DNA of 5,843 nucleotides from an uncultured Chloroflexota bacterium (GTDB lineage Bacteria > Chloroflexota > Anaerolineae > Aggregatilineales > Phototrophicaceae): NCBI GenBank assembly GCA_903904765.1, contig CAIVEA010000083.1, positions 1 to 5,843 of the forward strand, read 5' to 3'. The translations under genes were made by a program, and so were the position numbers. The notes under the pieces are model-generated. The model was not told where the DNA came from and did not search any database. It worked only from the letters and a program-made list of their open reading frames with translations. This document shows, one piece after another, positions 5,747-5,843 of the stretch. Positions within the stretch are counted from its first letter, which is position 1, and every line of letters starts with the position of its first letter.

Positions 5747-5842
5747 TCACCCCATTCGCGCTACCACAACGAAGAAAACCGAAGCCAGCGCCGTTCCAGC
5801 CCAAAACACGCGCTTCCATGTCCGATCAATCTCTTGATATGG
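5747..5842 (-). CDS. 3' end of a leftward gene, probable membrane protein C-terminus
   Basis: The minus strand from the right edge is open for 31 codons and ends at TGA (5747-5749). The residues PYQEIDRTWKR are followed by a hydrophobic stretch, VFWAGTALASVFFVVVA, ending in RMG. A charged amphipathic segment followed by a single membrane helix and a short basic tail looks like a genuine C-terminus. The minus-strand terminator about 75 bases further on supports it. The fragment is too short for family assignment. Confidence 0.45.
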   Translation of the reverse strand, partial: PYQEIDRTWKRVFWAGTALASVFFVVVARMG

Positions 5843-5843
5843 C

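Noticed and set aside
5109..5770. GTTGTGGTAG at 5109-5118 and its complement CTACCACAAC at 5761-5770 as a possible long-range inverted repeat
   Set aside because: Ten-base matches are expected many times by chance in a window of this size, and the right copy lies within the putative membrane helix codons.
5818..5843. Plus-strand ATG at 5818 (MSDQSLDM) as the start of a rightward gene
   Set aside because: No ribosome site precedes it, and the opposite strand has a more protein-like frame plus a matching terminator. It is not excluded with only eight codons visible.
1..5843. CRISPR array, tRNA, transposase, toxin-antitoxin or phage-defence genes
   Set aside because: No regularly spaced repeats, tRNA-like folds or matching protein motifs were seen on either strand.

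Overview
The window looks like bacterial chromosome, most plausibly from a Chloroflexota (Anaerolineae-like) genome. That assignment is inferred from the mix of genes: a large MalT/LuxR-type regulator, a membrane-anchored DsbA-like thioredoxin, a stand-alone ParB/Srx-fold protein and a CCCCTCTCC-type extragenic palindrome. No 16S or other marker gene is present. Coding regions are GC-rich, and the 275-base spacer around 3776-4050 is visibly AT-richer.

Left part (1-3775): the 3' end of a MalT-like LuxR-family regulator runs rightward and ends at 1560. It meets, tail to tail with a single base between the stops, a leftward pair made of rsgA (2813-3775, ribosome small subunit-dependent GTPase) followed 9 bases later by chrA (1562-2803, two-domain chromate-type transporter). 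The 5' end of chrA is unusual. It overlaps a near-perfect extragenic palindrome and a run of nine G (C on the coding strand), so its true start is uncertain. rsgA most likely starts at a TTG behind a perfect AGGAGG, not at the more distal ATG.

Middle (3776-5020): a divergent spacer separates rsgA from a rightward gene for a membrane-anchored DsbA/Thioredoxin_4-type disulfide oxidoreductase (CPYC). On the minus strand the spacer carries what may be the decayed end of a secreted beta-helix (PMP-like) repeat protein. A strong intrinsic terminator follows the oxidoreductase gene.

Right part (5021-5843): an upstream region with two small inverted repeats precedes a 143-residue stand-alone ParB/Srx-fold protein, which has its own terminator. 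A second hairpin with a T-tract on the minus strand, followed by a short hydrophobic open frame running off the right edge, points to the 3' end of a leftward membrane-protein gene.

The genes do not form one evident pathway: ribosome assembly, anion export, extracytoplasmic disulfide chemistry and two regulators or nucleotide-binding proteins lie side by side in separate transcription units. I see no CRISPR array, tRNA, rRNA, transposase or defence cassette, and no convincing new multi-gene system. The points that merit follow-up are the chrA 5' end, the beta-helix remnant and the ParB-like gene with its upstream repeats.
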